Assembly (NCBI GenBank): GCA_947503575.1
Contig: CANNDZ010000001.1
Location: forward strand, 620,001-684,000
Direction: 5' to 3'
DNA: 64,000 nucleotides
DNA from: an uncultured Kordiimonas sp.
Lineage (GTDB): Bacteria > Pseudomonadota > Alphaproteobacteria > Sphingomonadales > Kordiimonadaceae
Part shown: one piece after another, positions 52,285-61,391 of the stretch
Layout: each line of letters starts with the position of its first letter
How positions within the stretch are numbered: the stretch's first letter is position 1
The notes under the pieces: generated by a model
Database searches by the model: none
What the model saw: the letters and a program-made list of their open reading frames with translations, nothing else
Told to the model about the DNA's origin: nothing
Translations under genes and position numbers: made by a program

Positions 52285-53166
52285 TTACTTTTTGATTGGC
52301 GTTTCAGGGTCACGCATGGTGATGCCGCTATCAAGGCGTCCAGTGATTTCTGATGTGCGCACATACTGCTGGTACATTAATGGCAGGACGATCACGCCCT
52401 CCGCAAACTGTGCCGCGTAGGTCAGTACCGCGAAAACATCACCGATTGAAGACTGGGATACCGCGACCGCCTGATAGAGCGCAAAGGCGATCAGTAAAAC
52501 GACAAACAAATAGCTCAGGCCAAAATTTCGAGCCTCAAGGTCGGACAGGGATATCCGGTGCCCGACAAGGCGCGTAAAATGTGCGATAAGAGGTTTCCGT
52601 TCGCGAGCTATAAATAAACGTGCACGGGCTTCCAGTTCATCATTGACCAGTGCATTAAGGCTTTTGATCCGCTTGCGGCTGATAATGAAAACCGCAGCGA
52701 TAGCCAAGGCAGAGACCAACGCGACACCCCCAACATATGGCGAAAGCAACAGCAGCATAATCAGGGCACCAACTATGGAGATGCTTGCGCCAACCGCCAT
52801 AGGCAGTTCGTTTTCAAAGAAATCCACCACCTCCTGCAGCAGGTCTGCCCGGCCAATAGCTGGCGACAGGTCTTCATGCGCCTCTATAGCCTTGGTGGAA
52901 ATATTTTGCCCGATTTCGCGGTAGATGCCCCCATAGGTACGTGTATCGTAAATTCGCCTTGCTACCCCAACAAGAATCACCGCAGCCTCTAGCCCCAGAA
53001 AAAGATAGACTCCCTGCCAAACCTTTTGGGTGAGATCATTAATGACCATCCCGATAACAAAAGGTTCCAGCAAAAGAAGCAGGTGCTCCCCAACCAAGAT
53101 GACAAAGGTAATTGAGATACGCCCCCGGTAGGTTTTGAGAATTGTGGCGTGGCTTATTGTTTCCAT
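52285..53166 (-). CDS. ABC transporter six-TM membrane domain protein without ATPase domain
   Basis: Membrane part of an ABC exporter standing alone. The 293 residues carry about six hydrophobic segments in the ABC_membrane_3-like pattern (ISITFVILVGEHLLLLLEPFVIGMVIND, VGASISIVGALIMLLLLSPYVGGVALV) and end soon after, with no Walker A, signature or Walker B. No ATPase gene lies beside it. It is the third gene after a small membrane protein and an HTH regulator, 14 bases from the latter. It may work with a distant ATPase or have a non-transport role. Confidence 0.85.
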   Translation of the reverse strand: METISHATILKTYRGRISITFVILVGEHLLLLLEPFVIGMVINDLTQKVWQGVYLFLGLEAAVILVGVARRIYDTRTYGGIYREIGQNISTKAIEAHEDLSPAIGRADLLQEVVDFFENELPMAVGASISIVGALIMLLLLSPYVGGVALVSALAIAAVFIISRKRIKSLNALVNDELEARARLFIARERKPLIAHFTRLVGHRISLSDLEARNFGLSYLFVVLLIAFALYQAVAVSQSSIGDVFAVLTYAAQFAEGVIVLPLMYQQYVRTSEITGRLDSGITMRDPETPIKK

Positions 53167-53180
53167 GGCAACATCAGACC

Positions 53181-53411
53181 CTACTCCTTTGACGCAGGCG
53201 GCGCATATGTGAATACGTCCTCAAGTCCGACACCCAGCGCAAGCGCAATCTTGAAGGCGGCTTCAAGAGAGGGGGAATACCGCCCCTGCTCAATCGCAAT
53301 AATCGTTTGTCTGGTGACCCCGATCTCTTTTGCCAATGCATCCTGTGTCATTTCATCAGCAGCAAACCGCAAGGCACGGATGTTGTTTTTGATGGCGGTT
53401 GGCTTCACCAT
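53181..53411 (-). CDS. Small HTH (Xre-type) transcriptional regulator
   Basis: DNA-binding regulator of 76 residues from ATG 53411. The helix-turn-helix is MTQDALAKEIGVTRQTIIAIEQGRYSPSLEAAFKIALALG, the YozG/Xre compact type, followed by GLEDVFTY. Such regulators are often paired with a small membrane protein, as here: the upstream gene ends 4 bases before. It probably binds the 30-bp dyad at 53894-53923 and controls its own three-gene operon. The frame extends upstream inside the neighbouring gene, but there is no reason to start there. Confidence 0.9.
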   Translation of the reverse strand: MVKPTAIKNNIRALRFAADEMTQDALAKEIGVTRQTIIAIEQGRYSPSLEAAFKIALALGVGLEDVFTYAPPASKE

Positions 53412-53415
53412 GGAG

Positions 53416-53835
53416 CTATATCCCGCGACGATATAGATAGAGCCGAACAGCAAGCCCAAGGATACTTGTGAGGACGATAGTTGCCAGCACAACATGAGCG
53501 ATGATGAAGGCGCTGAATTCATACATGACAAGAACGAGGATACCGAGCAGCGCCATAGCTTGGAAATAACTACACACACGTTCAGCAAACATGTCGATCT
53601 TGTTGTCACGCTCATCGAATTCATCTTCCACTTCGCTGTCGATAAACCAGGTGGCGAGTGTCACTGCAATCGTGAGCCCAATATAGATGCCAAACATGAT
53701 CCATATGCGAGTGACATGATCGCTGATTGCCGCTGCATTAATATCGACATGAATAAATGTATCAAGGAAATACCAGCCGAAGCAGACAATTGTAACGGCA
53801 AGGATGCCGCAATAAATGCGTTCTAGGAATGTCAT
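53416..53835 (-). CDS. Four-TM membrane protein paired with HTH regulator (DUF2178-like)
   Basis: Small polytopic protein of 139 residues with four hydrophobic helices (about 9-27, 43-63, 88-106 and 111-132) and an acidic central loop (DSEVEDEFDERDNKIDMFAERV), the plan of DUF2178-like proteins found beside YozG-type regulators. GGGGGAAAAT precedes ATG 53835. In such pairs the membrane protein may control the regulator, but no mechanism is proven. It is first in an operon with the HTH and the ABC membrane domain protein. Confidence 0.8.
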   Translation of the reverse strand: MTFLERIYCGILAVTIVCFGWYFLDTFIHVDINAAAISDHVTRIWIMFGIYIGLTIAVTLATWFIDSEVEDEFDERDNKIDMFAERVCSYFQAMALLGILVLVMYEFSAFIIAHVVLATIVLTSILGLAVRLYLYRRGI

Positions 53836-53889
53836 ATTTTCCCCCTGCTGTCGTGGTCGGGCCGGTGTTAAGTTTATTATGCTTAATGT

Positions 53890-53923
53890 ATACTATTTTT
53901 TACACTGTGCTATGTAAAAAATA
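53890..53923 (-). promoter_or_regulatory. Promoter with overlapping 30-bp operator dyad for the HTH operon
   Basis: TATTTTTTACA at 53894-53904 and TGTAAAAAATA at 53913-53923 are perfect 11-bp inverted arms around CTGTGCTA. On the minus strand, TTTACA (53918-53913) and TAGTAT (53895-53890) are spaced by 17 bases, a good sigma-70-type -35/-10 pair within the dyad. A repressor bound here would block polymerase. The HTH protein encoded just downstream is the obvious candidate. Confidence 0.7.
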
Positions 53924-53951
53924 TCAAACCTTATATCAAGTATTCTATACA

Positions 53952-53984
53952 CAAAAAAAGGCTGCCAAAAATGGCAGCCTTTTA
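53952..53984 (-). terminator. Rho-independent terminator of the beta-oxidation operon
   Basis: AAGGCTGCC at 53959-53967 pairs with GGCAGCCTT at 53974-53982 around AAAAAT. On the minus strand it is followed by a T run (53953-53958), 22 bases past the fadJ-like stop. Confidence 0.88.
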
Positions 53985-54005
53985 GAAGATTTATTTGATA
54001 CCGGC

Positions 54006-56222
54006 TTACGCGGCTTTGGCGATCCGCCCGCGGGTGTCGCCTTTGGCATAAAAGCTCTCGCCGTTCGCCGCCATGTCGCGCAGCATTTGCGGTGGCGTGA
54101 AACGAGCGCCGTAGGCTTGTGCCAGGCGGTCAGCTTCGGCAACAAATTCAGCAACACCCATGGTGTCGATATAGCTGAACGGGCCACCTGTGAAGGGCGC
54201 AAAGCCCCAGCCAAAGATAGCCCCAATGTCGCCTGAGGATGCGTCAATCAGAACGCCTTCCTCGAAACAGCGCGCCGCTTCAATGGCCTGACGCACCATA
54301 AAGCGCGAAATGACCTCGCATACTTCTGGCTGATCATCTGCCTGTGGGAAATGGTCTGCCAGGCCCGGCCACAAGTATTTGCGGCCACCGTCTTCGGGGT
54401 AGACATAGTTGCCTTTGCCGTTTTTCCGGCCAAAGCGCTCCAGCTCAACAACCATTTTTTCGACAAAGCCGTCGGCTGGGCTGGAGACATATTTGTCACC
54501 CAGCGCCTTTTTGGTGGCCATACCCACCTTGTACGACAGATCAAGCGCAACCTCGTCACCCACAGCCAATGGGCCAACTGGCATGCCGGCCATTTTGCCT
54601 GCGTTTTCAATCAGGGCAGGGTTCACGCCTTCCTGCACCATTGCATAGCCTTCTTGCACATAGGTGCCGAAGCAGCGGCTGGTATAAAAACCGCGGCTGT
54701 CGTTCACCACAATCGGTGTTTTCTTGATTTGGCTGACATAATCAAGCGCAAGTGCCAGCGTTTCGTCATCCGTTTTTTCACCCATGATAATTTCAACGAG
54801 CGGCATCTTGTCTACGGGCGAGAAGAAGTGAATGCCGATGAACTGATGCGGGCGCGTAAAGTTTTTGGCAAGGCCTGTGATTGGCAGTGTGGAGGTGTTG
54901 GACGCAAACACAACATCCTTGCCAATAACCGCCTCGGTTTTCTCCGTGACGTCCTTTTTGATGTCTTCGGCTTCAAACACCGCTTCGATGATCAGGTCAC
55001 AGTCGGCAAGGTCGCCGTAGTTAGATGTGGTGGTGATGCGGTCTAGCAAGGCATCGCCTTTTTCCTGGCTCACTTTGCCGCGCTCCATACCTTTTTTAAC
55101 GAGGTTGCGGCTGTAGTCTTTGCCTTTTTCGGCGGATGCTTCGTCGCGGTCCAGCAGAACCACATCCATGCCTGCTTTGGCAGACACGTAAGCAACACCG
55201 GCACCCATCAGGCCTGCACCCAGCATGCCCAAGCGTTTCACTTTTTTGCGTTCAAACCCTTCAGGGCGCAGGGAACCTTTTTCCACGGCTTGCTTGTTGA
55301 TAAACAGGCTGCGGATCATGTTACCGGCGACCGGGTCGGCTAAAAGCTTCATAAAATATTTGCTCTCAATGCGGATGGCAGTGTCAAAATCAACGATGCC
55401 GCCTTCATACAGGCAGGACAAAATCGCTTCTACCGCCGGGTAGTTATGCTGCGTTTGCTTTTGCGCCATCGCACTGGCACCCATAAAGGTGCGCACGGCG
55501 TTCGGGTTCATGGCACCAGCACCCCCTGGGTACTTGAAGCCTTTTTTGTCCCACGGCGCGAGCGCACTTGCAGTTTTCTTAACCCATTCCTTGGCGTTAG
55601 AAACAACCTCATCCAGCGGCACCAATGCTTGTGCGATACCAAGACCCATGGCGATCTGGCCATTGTAGGGCTTGCCCGTTGTGATGGCTTGCGCCGCGGC
55701 CTGAATACCAACAATGCGCGGCAGACGCTGCGTGCCACCGGCACCTGGCAGCAGACCAACCTGCACTTCGGGGAAGCCAAGCTGCATGCCCGGTACATCA
55801 GCCAAAACGCGGTAATGGCACGCTAGCACCAGTTCAAAACCACCGCCCAGCGCAAGGCCATTAACGGCAGCAGCAAAAGGCTTGGTGCCTTCTTTCGCCA
55901 GTATTTTGCGGTCTTTGTCGCCGGTTTCCAGTTTACGCAGCAGCTTATTCAGGCCAAAGGCGCTTTCAAACGCTTCCTGCGGTGTTTGTTTGGCACCGGC
56001 CTGGCCGCCCAGCATGTTAAGGTCGGCCCCTGCCAGAAACGCAGGCTTGCCAGATGTGATGACAGCACCTTTGACCGCGTCATCAGCCAGGACTTTGTCC
56101 ACGCACGTGTCCAGGTCCTTGATCAGTTGTGCGTTAAATACGTTCATGCCGGTGTTTGGCAGATCAATGGTCAGCAGGGCAATGCCGTCTGCGTCGACTT
56201 CATAACGAATTGTTTCAGTCAT
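54006..56222 (-). CDS. fadJ: FadJ/FadB-type multifunctional 3-hydroxyacyl-CoA dehydrogenase / enoyl-CoA hydratase
   Basis: Performs hydration and the NAD-dependent oxidation step of fatty acid beta-oxidation. The 738 residues carry an N-terminal crotonase domain ([50 protein letters not shown] with both catalytic Glu), then the NAD-binding fold ([21 protein letters not shown] from about residue 335) and the dehydrogenase C-domain ([29 protein letters not shown]). It is last in the operon with thiolase and acyl-CoA dehydrogenase. The name fadJ versus fadB is a convention; the standalone alphaproteobacterial type is closer to FadJ. Confidence 0.95.
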   Translation of the reverse strand: MTETIRYEVDADGIALLTIDLPNTGMNVFNAQLIKDLDTCVDKVLADDAVKGAVITSGKPAFLAGADLNMLGGQAGAKQTPQEAFESAFGLNKLLRKLETGDKDRKILAKEGTKPFAAAVNGLALGGGFELVLACHYRVLADVPGMQLGFPEVQVGLLPGAGGTQRLPRIVGIQAAAQAITTGKPYNGQIAMGLGIAQALVPLDEVVSNAKEWVKKTASALAPWDKKGFKYPGGAGAMNPNAVRTFMGASAMAQKQTQHNYPAVEAILSCLYEGGIVDFDTAIRIESKYFMKLLADPVAGNMIRSLFINKQAVEKGSLRPEGFERKKVKRLGMLGAGLMGAGVAYVSAKAGMDVVLLDRDEASAEKGKDYSRNLVKKGMERGKVSQEKGDALLDRITTTSNYGDLADCDLIIEAVFEAEDIKKDVTEKTEAVIGKDVVFASNTSTLPITGLAKNFTRPHQFIGIHFFSPVDKMPLVEIIMGEKTDDETLALALDYVSQIKKTPIVVNDSRGFYTSRCFGTYVQEGYAMVQEGVNPALIENAGKMAGMPVGPLAVGDEVALDLSYKVGMATKKALGDKYVSSPADGFVEKMVVELERFGRKNGKGNYVYPEDGGRKYLWPGLADHFPQADDQPEVCEVISRFMVRQAIEAARCFEEGVLIDASSGDIGAIFGWGFAPFTGGPFSYIDTMGVAEFVAEADRLAQAYGARFTPPQMLRDMAANGESFYAKGDTRGRIAKAA

Positions 56223-56246
56223 TGTATTACTCCTGAACTCGGGCGA

Positions 56247-57452
56247 CTAGACGCGCTCAATGATGGTTGCAGTGCCCATGCCGGCACCGATGCAAAGGGT
56301 TGCAAGCGCGGTTGACTTGCCGGACCGCTCCAGCTCGTCCAGGACAGTGCCCAGGATCATGGCGCCAGTGGCACCCAGTGGGTGACCCATGGCAATGGCG
56401 CCGCCGTTTACGTTCATGTCTGCATGGTCAACGTCCAGGGCTTCCATAAAGCGCAACACAACTGAGGCGAACGCTTCGTTCAGCTCCCAAACGTCAATGT
56501 CTGATTTGCTCATGCCTGCACGCTTCAGCGCTTTTTCTGCTGCAAACGAAGGACCCGTCAGCATGATGGTGGGCTCAGAACCGATGGACGCCATGGATTT
56601 AATCCGAGCACGTGCCTTCAAGCCTAGTTTTTCGCCCATTTCCTTGGTGCCGACAAGCACAGCAGCCGACCCGTCCACGATGCCAGAGCTGTTGCCCGCG
56701 TGGTGTACGTGATTGATGCGTTCAATCTCCGGATACTTTTGGATGGCGACATTATCAAAACCAAATTGGCCCATTTCCACGAACGACGGCTTCAGCGCGC
56801 CCAGCGACTGCATGGTTGTTTCAGGGCGCATAAACTCGTCGTGGTCCAGCACATCCATGCCAACAACGTCCTTGACGGGGACGATTGATTTTTCAAACCG
56901 GTTGTCGTCCCACGCGGCTTTCGCGCGTTTTTGGCTTTCAACGGCGTAGGCGTCCACGTCGTCGCGGCTGTGACCATATTTTGTGGCAATCAGGTCTGCG
57001 GACACGCCTTGCGGCACAAAATAGCTTTTGAAAGCAACTGCCGGGTCAGATGCCATGGCACCACCGTCAGAGCCCATGGGCACGCGGCTCATGCTTTCGA
57101 CACCGCCACCAATGGCCATGTCGGCCTCGCCGGACATAACCTTTGCTGCGGCGATATTTACGGCTTCTAGACCAGAGGCGCAAAAACGGTTGATCTGGAA
57201 ACCGGCGGTTGTCTCGGCGTAACCAGCATTAATGGCAGCAACGCGTGCGATGTTTGAGCCTTGTTCCCCAACCGGGGCAACACAGCCCAGGATCACATCA
57301 TCAATGTTTGCCGTGTCCAGATCGTTGCGGTCGCGGATCGCTTCCAGTTGCTGGGTTGCAAGCTGAATAGGCGTGACTTCATGCAGGGAGCCATCTTTGC
57401 GGCCGCGGCCTCGAGGCGTGCGGATCGCATCATAAATATAAGCTTCGGTCAT
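56247..57452 (-). CDS. fadA: Acetyl-CoA C-acyltransferase (thiolase)
   Basis: Thiolytic cleavage step of beta-oxidation. The 401 residues contain the nucleophile cysteine in [15 protein letters not shown] (about residue 88), the NEAFA segment, [16 protein letters not shown] and the second cysteine near the C-terminus ([14 protein letters not shown]), all required residues. It ends 24 bases before the fadJ-like start and follows the acyl-CoA dehydrogenase by 31 bases. It acts with FadJ on the acyl chain shortened by the dehydrogenase. Confidence 0.95.
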   Translation of the reverse strand: MTEAYIYDAIRTPRGRGRKDGSLHEVTPIQLATQQLEAIRDRNDLDTANIDDVILGCVAPVGEQGSNIARVAAINAGYAETTAGFQINRFCASGLEAVNIAAAKVMSGEADMAIGGGVESMSRVPMGSDGGAMASDPAVAFKSYFVPQGVSADLIATKYGHSRDDVDAYAVESQKRAKAAWDDNRFEKSIVPVKDVVGMDVLDHDEFMRPETTMQSLGALKPSFVEMGQFGFDNVAIQKYPEIERINHVHHAGNSSGIVDGSAAVLVGTKEMGEKLGLKARARIKSMASIGSEPTIMLTGPSFAAEKALKRAGMSKSDIDVWELNEAFASVVLRFMEALDVDHADMNVNGGAIAMGHPLGATGAMILGTVLDELERSGKSTALATLCIGAGMGTATIIERV

Positions 57453-57483
57453 GTCATTTTTCCTGTGTTATGCGCCAAATTGG

Positions 57484-59277
57484 TTAGAAATTGGCTGCTT
57501 CGAGGGCCATTACGTCGTCAGCGCCCGCCTCAAGTTCTGCAAGTAGGAACTTGGTTTCAGGCATCCGGCGGTTGATGTAATAACGCCCGATGGTCAATTT
57601 GCTCTCGAAGAAGGTAGGGTCGTCTGTGCCAGCGTCCAGTTTGTCGGCAGAGATTTTTGCAATTTTGAGCCACATCAGACCCAAAGCCACGTGACCAAAC
57701 AAGTGCATATAAGCGGTTGAGCCTGCGCCTGCGTTGTCGGGGTTGGTCATGCCGTTTTGCATCAGCCACATGGTGGCTTGTTGCAGATCGGCACTTGCTT
57801 TTTCCAGTGCAGTTACAAAATCGCCGATTTTATCATTGCCTTTTGCAGCTTCGATTTCTTCCGCCACATGTTTGAAGAAGCGCTGCACGGCGCGCCCCCC
57901 GTTGGCACCCAATTTCCGGCCCACTAGGTCAAGCGCCTGGATACCGTTGGTGCCTTCGTAAATTTGCGTGATGCGGGCGTCGCGGACAAATTGTTCCATG
58001 CCCCATTCGCTGACATAACCATGCCCGCCATATACCTGCATGTTGTTGGAGGCGTTTTCATAGCCTCGGTCTGTGAACACACCTTTAATGACAGGAGTCA
58101 TCAGGCCAACCATGTCGTCTGCCCACTCGCGTTGCTTCTCGCTGTCTGATTTGTGCGACAGGTCGATCAACTGGGCACACCAAAGCGCAAGAGTTCGGGC
58201 TGCTTCGTTGAAGGAACGGCTGTTCAACAGCATGCGGCGTACATCAGGGTGCACGATAATGGGGTCTGCGGGGCCGTCCGGGTTCTTTGGGCCGGAAATA
58301 GACCGCATTTGCAGGCGGTCCCGCGCATAGTCAGCCGCGTTTTGGTACGACACTTCCGAGAGGCCAAGCCCTTGGATGCCAACACCAATGCGCGCAGCGT
58401 TCATCATAATGAACATTGACCGCAGGCCTTCATTTTCTGTGCCCAGCATATAGCCGGTGGCGCCGTCATAGTTTAGAACGCAGGTTGAGTTGCCATGGAT
58501 GCCCATTTTTTCTTCAATAGACCCACAAACAACCCCGTTGCGCGCGCCAAGCGAGCCATCGTCGTTGACCATGAATTTAGGGACGATAAACAGGGAAATA
58601 CCTTTAACACCTTTTGGCGCATCCGGCGTTTTAGCAAGCACCAGGTGGATGATGTTTTCGCTCATGTCATGTTCACCAGCCGAAATGAAGATTTTCTGGC
58701 CGGTAATCGCGTAGGACCCATCGCCGTTGGGGACGGCTTTGGTGCGCATAAGACCCAGGTCAGTACCGCAATGCGATTCGGTTAGGTTCATGGTGCCTGT
58801 CCATTCACCAGTTACCATTTTGGGCAGATATTTGGCTTTTTGTTCGTCAGTGCCGTCAATATTGATCGCCGCTTTGGCGCCGGATGACAAACCCGGGTAC
58901 ATGGCAAACGCCATATTGGACGAAATCTGCATTTCCTCCATGGCCATGCCAAGTACATGCGGCAGGCCCTGGCCACCAAAGTCAGGGCTGTCGGTCAGCC
59001 CGGCCCAGCCACCTTCAACATACTTTGCGTAGGCTTCCTTGAACCCCTTTGGCGTTGTGACCGAACCATCTTCATGGCGCGTGCAGCCTTCCCGGTCGCC
59101 AGAAAGGTTAAGCGGTGCCAGCTCATTTTCACAAAACTTTGCACCTTCTTCCAAAATGGCGGCAATTAGATCAGTGGAGGCATCTTCATACCCTGGCAGG
59201 TCTGAATATTGGCTGAGGTTCAGCACATCATTCAAGATGAAGGTCATGTCTTTTACAGGGGCGCGGTATGTCGGCAT
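57484..59277 (-). CDS. Acyl-CoA dehydrogenase with C-terminal extension (long-chain type)
   Basis: FAD enzyme making trans-2-enoyl-CoA in the first step of beta-oxidation. ATG 59277 (MPTYRAPVKDMTFILNDVL) has GAGGAAA upstream; the frame also runs up to 59322. The 597 residues include NLTESHCGTDLGLMRTKA (flavin site), ISAGEHDMSENIIHLVLA, MNAARIGVGIQGLGLSEVSYQ, and YGGHGYVSEWGMEQFVRDARITQIYEGTNGIQALDL with the catalytic Glu in the YEGTN segment. The last 130 residues are the four-helix extension of AcdB/FadE5-like enzymes. It is first in the metabolic operon, 26 bases after the regulator. Confidence 0.95.
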   Translation of the reverse strand: MPTYRAPVKDMTFILNDVLNLSQYSDLPGYEDASTDLIAAILEEGAKFCENELAPLNLSGDREGCTRHEDGSVTTPKGFKEAYAKYVEGGWAGLTDSPDFGGQGLPHVLGMAMEEMQISSNMAFAMYPGLSSGAKAAINIDGTDEQKAKYLPKMVTGEWTGTMNLTESHCGTDLGLMRTKAVPNGDGSYAITGQKIFISAGEHDMSENIIHLVLAKTPDAPKGVKGISLFIVPKFMVNDDGSLGARNGVVCGSIEEKMGIHGNSTCVLNYDGATGYMLGTENEGLRSMFIMMNAARIGVGIQGLGLSEVSYQNAADYARDRLQMRSISGPKNPDGPADPIIVHPDVRRMLLNSRSFNEAARTLALWCAQLIDLSHKSDSEKQREWADDMVGLMTPVIKGVFTDRGYENASNNMQVYGGHGYVSEWGMEQFVRDARITQIYEGTNGIQALDLVGRKLGANGGRAVQRFFKHVAEEIEAAKGNDKIGDFVTALEKASADLQQATMWLMQNGMTNPDNAGAGSTAYMHLFGHVALGLMWLKIAKISADKLDAGTDDPTFFESKLTIGRYYINRRMPETKFLLAELEAGADDVMALEAANF

Positions 59278-59302
59278 GGTATTTCCTCTTGTTACTCGAG
59301 AA

Positions 59303-59746
59303 TTAGGGGCCGTAGCTGGCAAGCGGTTCGCCAGTGTCAGCGTGGATCCATTGCCCGGTTTCAGTGTCCCGGGTCATGCTACTGATCAGGGCGGCAAAGC
59401 CCTGAAGTTCATTAAGAGTTGCGTTCAGGTCTTCGCGCTGGGCTTCCAACGCTTTGATGCGTTCATTGCAGCGTTTCAGGGTAACGGCGCGCTGGGTTTC
59501 CCGGCCATCACCCACATCATACAAGTCAAGCATTTCGCCAATTTCAGCGAGCGAAAAGCCAACGCGTCTACCGCGCAGTATCCAGGCAAGGCGGACCCTG
59601 TCGGTCGCATGGTAAATTCTGTGTTGGCCGCGGCGTTCCGGAGAGAGCAAACCCTGGTCTTCATAATAGCGCAGCGTACGCGGAGTAACGTCAAACTCTG
59701 CGGATAGTTCTTTGATTGTGTAGCGTTTGTTTCTGTCGCTTGTCAT
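59303..59746 (-). CDS. MerR-family regulator of the acyl-CoA degradation operon (LiuR-like)
   Basis: DNA-binding regulator of 147 residues. The N-terminal winged helix is YTIKELSAEFDVTPRTLRYYEDQGLLSPERRGQHRIY, as in MerR family, followed by RGRRVGFSLAEIGEMLDLYD and a dimer helix (KRCNERIKALEAQREDLNATLNEL). No cysteine metal site is visible, so the effector is not a metal; LiuR-type members sense acyl-CoA or branched-chain acid metabolites. It is first in its operon and its promoter has an 18-bp palindrome in the spacer. Confidence 0.9.
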   Translation of the reverse strand: MTSDRNKRYTIKELSAEFDVTPRTLRYYEDQGLLSPERRGQHRIYHATDRVRLAWILRGRRVGFSLAEIGEMLDLYDVGDGRETQRAVTLKRCNERIKALEAQREDLNATLNELQGFAALISSMTRDTETGQWIHADTGEPLASYGP

Positions 59747-59784
59747 TCCAAAACCAAGGTCGAGAGCATAAATTAATACGATCC

Positions 59785-59815
59785 ATTAGATAGTTGACGT
59801 TAACGTCAACGTCAA
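59785..59815 (-). promoter_or_regulatory. MerR-type promoter with palindromic operator
   Basis: GTTGACGTTAACGTCAAC at 59793-59810 is a perfect 18-bp palindrome. On the minus strand TTGACG (59815-59810) serves as -35; TCTAAT (59790-59785) is a -10 at a 19-bp spacing, or TATCTA (59792-59787) at 17 bp. A palindrome in a 19-bp spacer is the classical MerR arrangement, so the adjacent regulator is its likely ligand. Confidence 0.78.
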
Positions 59816-59955
59816 GGAGATCGAATAAAATTTTGCTAGCAAGCTGGAATCACACTATATTTTTCCCAGCTACCGCGTTGGTTGGCGGGGAAATAAGCAG
59901 CCTTGCTTGCTGAGTCGCTTAAATCACTTGGTCAGCGCATTAAAGGAATAAGGAA

Positions 59956-60318
59956 ATGGCACCAAAGTTTGAGACGTTTGCACAGTTTTTCCCCTATTAT
60001 TTGGCGGAGCATTCGGACCCGGTATGTCGAAGCCTGCATTATGTGGGCACTACGCTCGCGACGTCGGTTTTCCTCTATGCGCTTTATAGCCAAAATTGGT
60101 GGTTCCTGCTGGTGTATCCTGTGATTGGTTATGGTTTCGCCTGGGTGGGTCATTTCGTCTTTGAAAAAAACAAACCTGCCACGTTTGATTACACATGGTG
60201 GTCGCTCCTCGGCGATTATAAAATGTACAGCCTGTGGATAACGGGCAAGATCGGACCAGCGATGGCGGATGCGTTGGAGCAATATGGGCGGCGCAACAGT
60301 AAAGGGCTGAAAGCCTGA
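59956..60318 (+). CDS. Mpo1-like (DUF962) membrane protein
   Basis: Small integral membrane protein of 120 residues. FAQFFPYYLAEHSDPVCRSLHYVGTTLA and HFVFEKNKPATFDYTWWSLLGDYKMY are the conserved DUF962 segments; the histidines in AEHSDP, SLHYVG and GHFVFEKN match the Fe2+-binding positions of yeast Mpo1, a dioxygenase acting on 2-hydroxy fatty acids. Two to three hydrophobic segments lie between. AAGGAA precedes the ATG. The bacterial function is not established, though a lipid substrate would fit the beta-oxidation operon next door. Confidence 0.92.
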   Translation: MAPKFETFAQFFPYYLAEHSDPVCRSLHYVGTTLATSVFLYALYSQNWWFLLVYPVIGYGFAWVGHFVFEKNKPATFDYTWWSLLGDYKMYSLWITGKIGPAMADALEQYGRRNSKGLKA

Positions 60319-60461
60319 CGCTCCAGTTTGAATGTTTGTTTCAGCGCGTGTCGCACGTTGCAATCATGGCTGGATTTGAGTAGGACAGGGGTTAGATGTT
60401 GGGGCGAATGCTTAAGTAGTCTTCGGCAATACCCCCTGACCAATCAGGATCATCCATCTTT

Positions 60462-61391
60462 ATGCCGCTTTATCTGCCCATAGCCGAACTGTCGATGAAC
60501 ATTTTTCTGGTCATTGGCATGGGCGCTGTTGTTGGGTTCTTGTCAGGCATGTTTGGTGTTGGTGGCGGCTTTCTGATGACCCCTCTGTTGATTTTCACGG
60601 GTGTTCCACCAGCGGTTGCTGTGGCAACAGAGTCGAACGAGATTACGGCAGCATCTGTTTCTGGCGCGCTGGCGCATTGGCGGCGACAGGGTGTTGACGT
60701 CAAAATGGGTATTGTGCTGATCGCGGGGGGTGCGGTTGGCTCCTTCATTGGCGCGCAGGTGTTTACCTACCTTCGGTCGCTAGGGCAGGTCGATTTGATG
60801 ATCTCTCTGGCCTACGTGCTTTTCCTTGGTTCGGTCGGTGGGCTGATGTTTTTGGAAAGCGTGCGCGCGATTGTTCGCAATCGTAAAGGCATTCTGCCAG
60901 CCCCAAAACCCCGCGAAGACAGGCACAAGGCGTGGATTCATGCGCTGCCGTTTAAAATGAGGTTTAGAAAATCGCGGCTCTACATCTCTGCCCTGCTGCC
61001 GCTCGGGATTGGTATGTTTGTGGGGGTGCTGGCTGCCATCATGGGCGTTGGTGGTGGCTTTGTTATGGTGCCCGCGATGATTTATCTGCTGGGTATGCCG
61101 ACAAATGTGGTTGTTGGCACCTCCCTTTTTCAGATTATTTTTGTGACGGCACTGACCACTATTTTCCACTCTGTAAACACGCAAACGGTCGATATCTTCC
61201 TCGCGGTTCTGTTGTTGTTTGGCGCTGTGATTGGCGCCCAGATAGGGGCCCGCATGGGGCTGCGCCTGAAAGCAGAACAGTTGCGCGCGCTGTTGGCTTT
61301 GATGGTGCTGCTCGTGTGCTTTAAAATGGGGTTTGATCTGGTGGTGGAGCCAACAGAGCTGTTTAGCGTCGGTGACGCGGGGGCGCATTGA
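60462..61391 (+). CDS. TauE/SafE (TSUP) family sulfite exporter-like permease
   Basis: Membrane transporter of the TSUP family, about 309 residues. Two repeats each begin with the glycine-rich signature: VGFLSGMFGVGGGFLMTPLL and VGVLAAIMGVGGGFVMVPAMI. Around eight hydrophobic helices. The ATG at 60462 has AGGA 12 bases upstream; ATG 60495 (MNIFLVIGMG) is an alternative start. It overlaps the following TIGR02186-type gene, and that pair is common in alphaproteobacteria; the substrate may be sulfite or another organic or sulfur anion. Confidence 0.92.
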   Translation: MPLYLPIAELSMNIFLVIGMGAVVGFLSGMFGVGGGFLMTPLLIFTGVPPAVAVATESNEITAASVSGALAHWRRQGVDVKMGIVLIAGGAVGSFIGAQVFTYLRSLGQVDLMISLAYVLFLGSVGGLMFLESVRAIVRNRKGILPAPKPREDRHKAWIHALPFKMRFRKSRLYISALLPLGIGMFVGVLAAIMGVGGGFVMVPAMIYLLGMPTNVVVGTSLFQIIFVTALTTIFHSVNTQTVDIFLAVLLLFGAVIGAQIGARMGLRLKAEQLRALLALMVLLVCFKMGFDLVVEPTELFSVGDAGAH

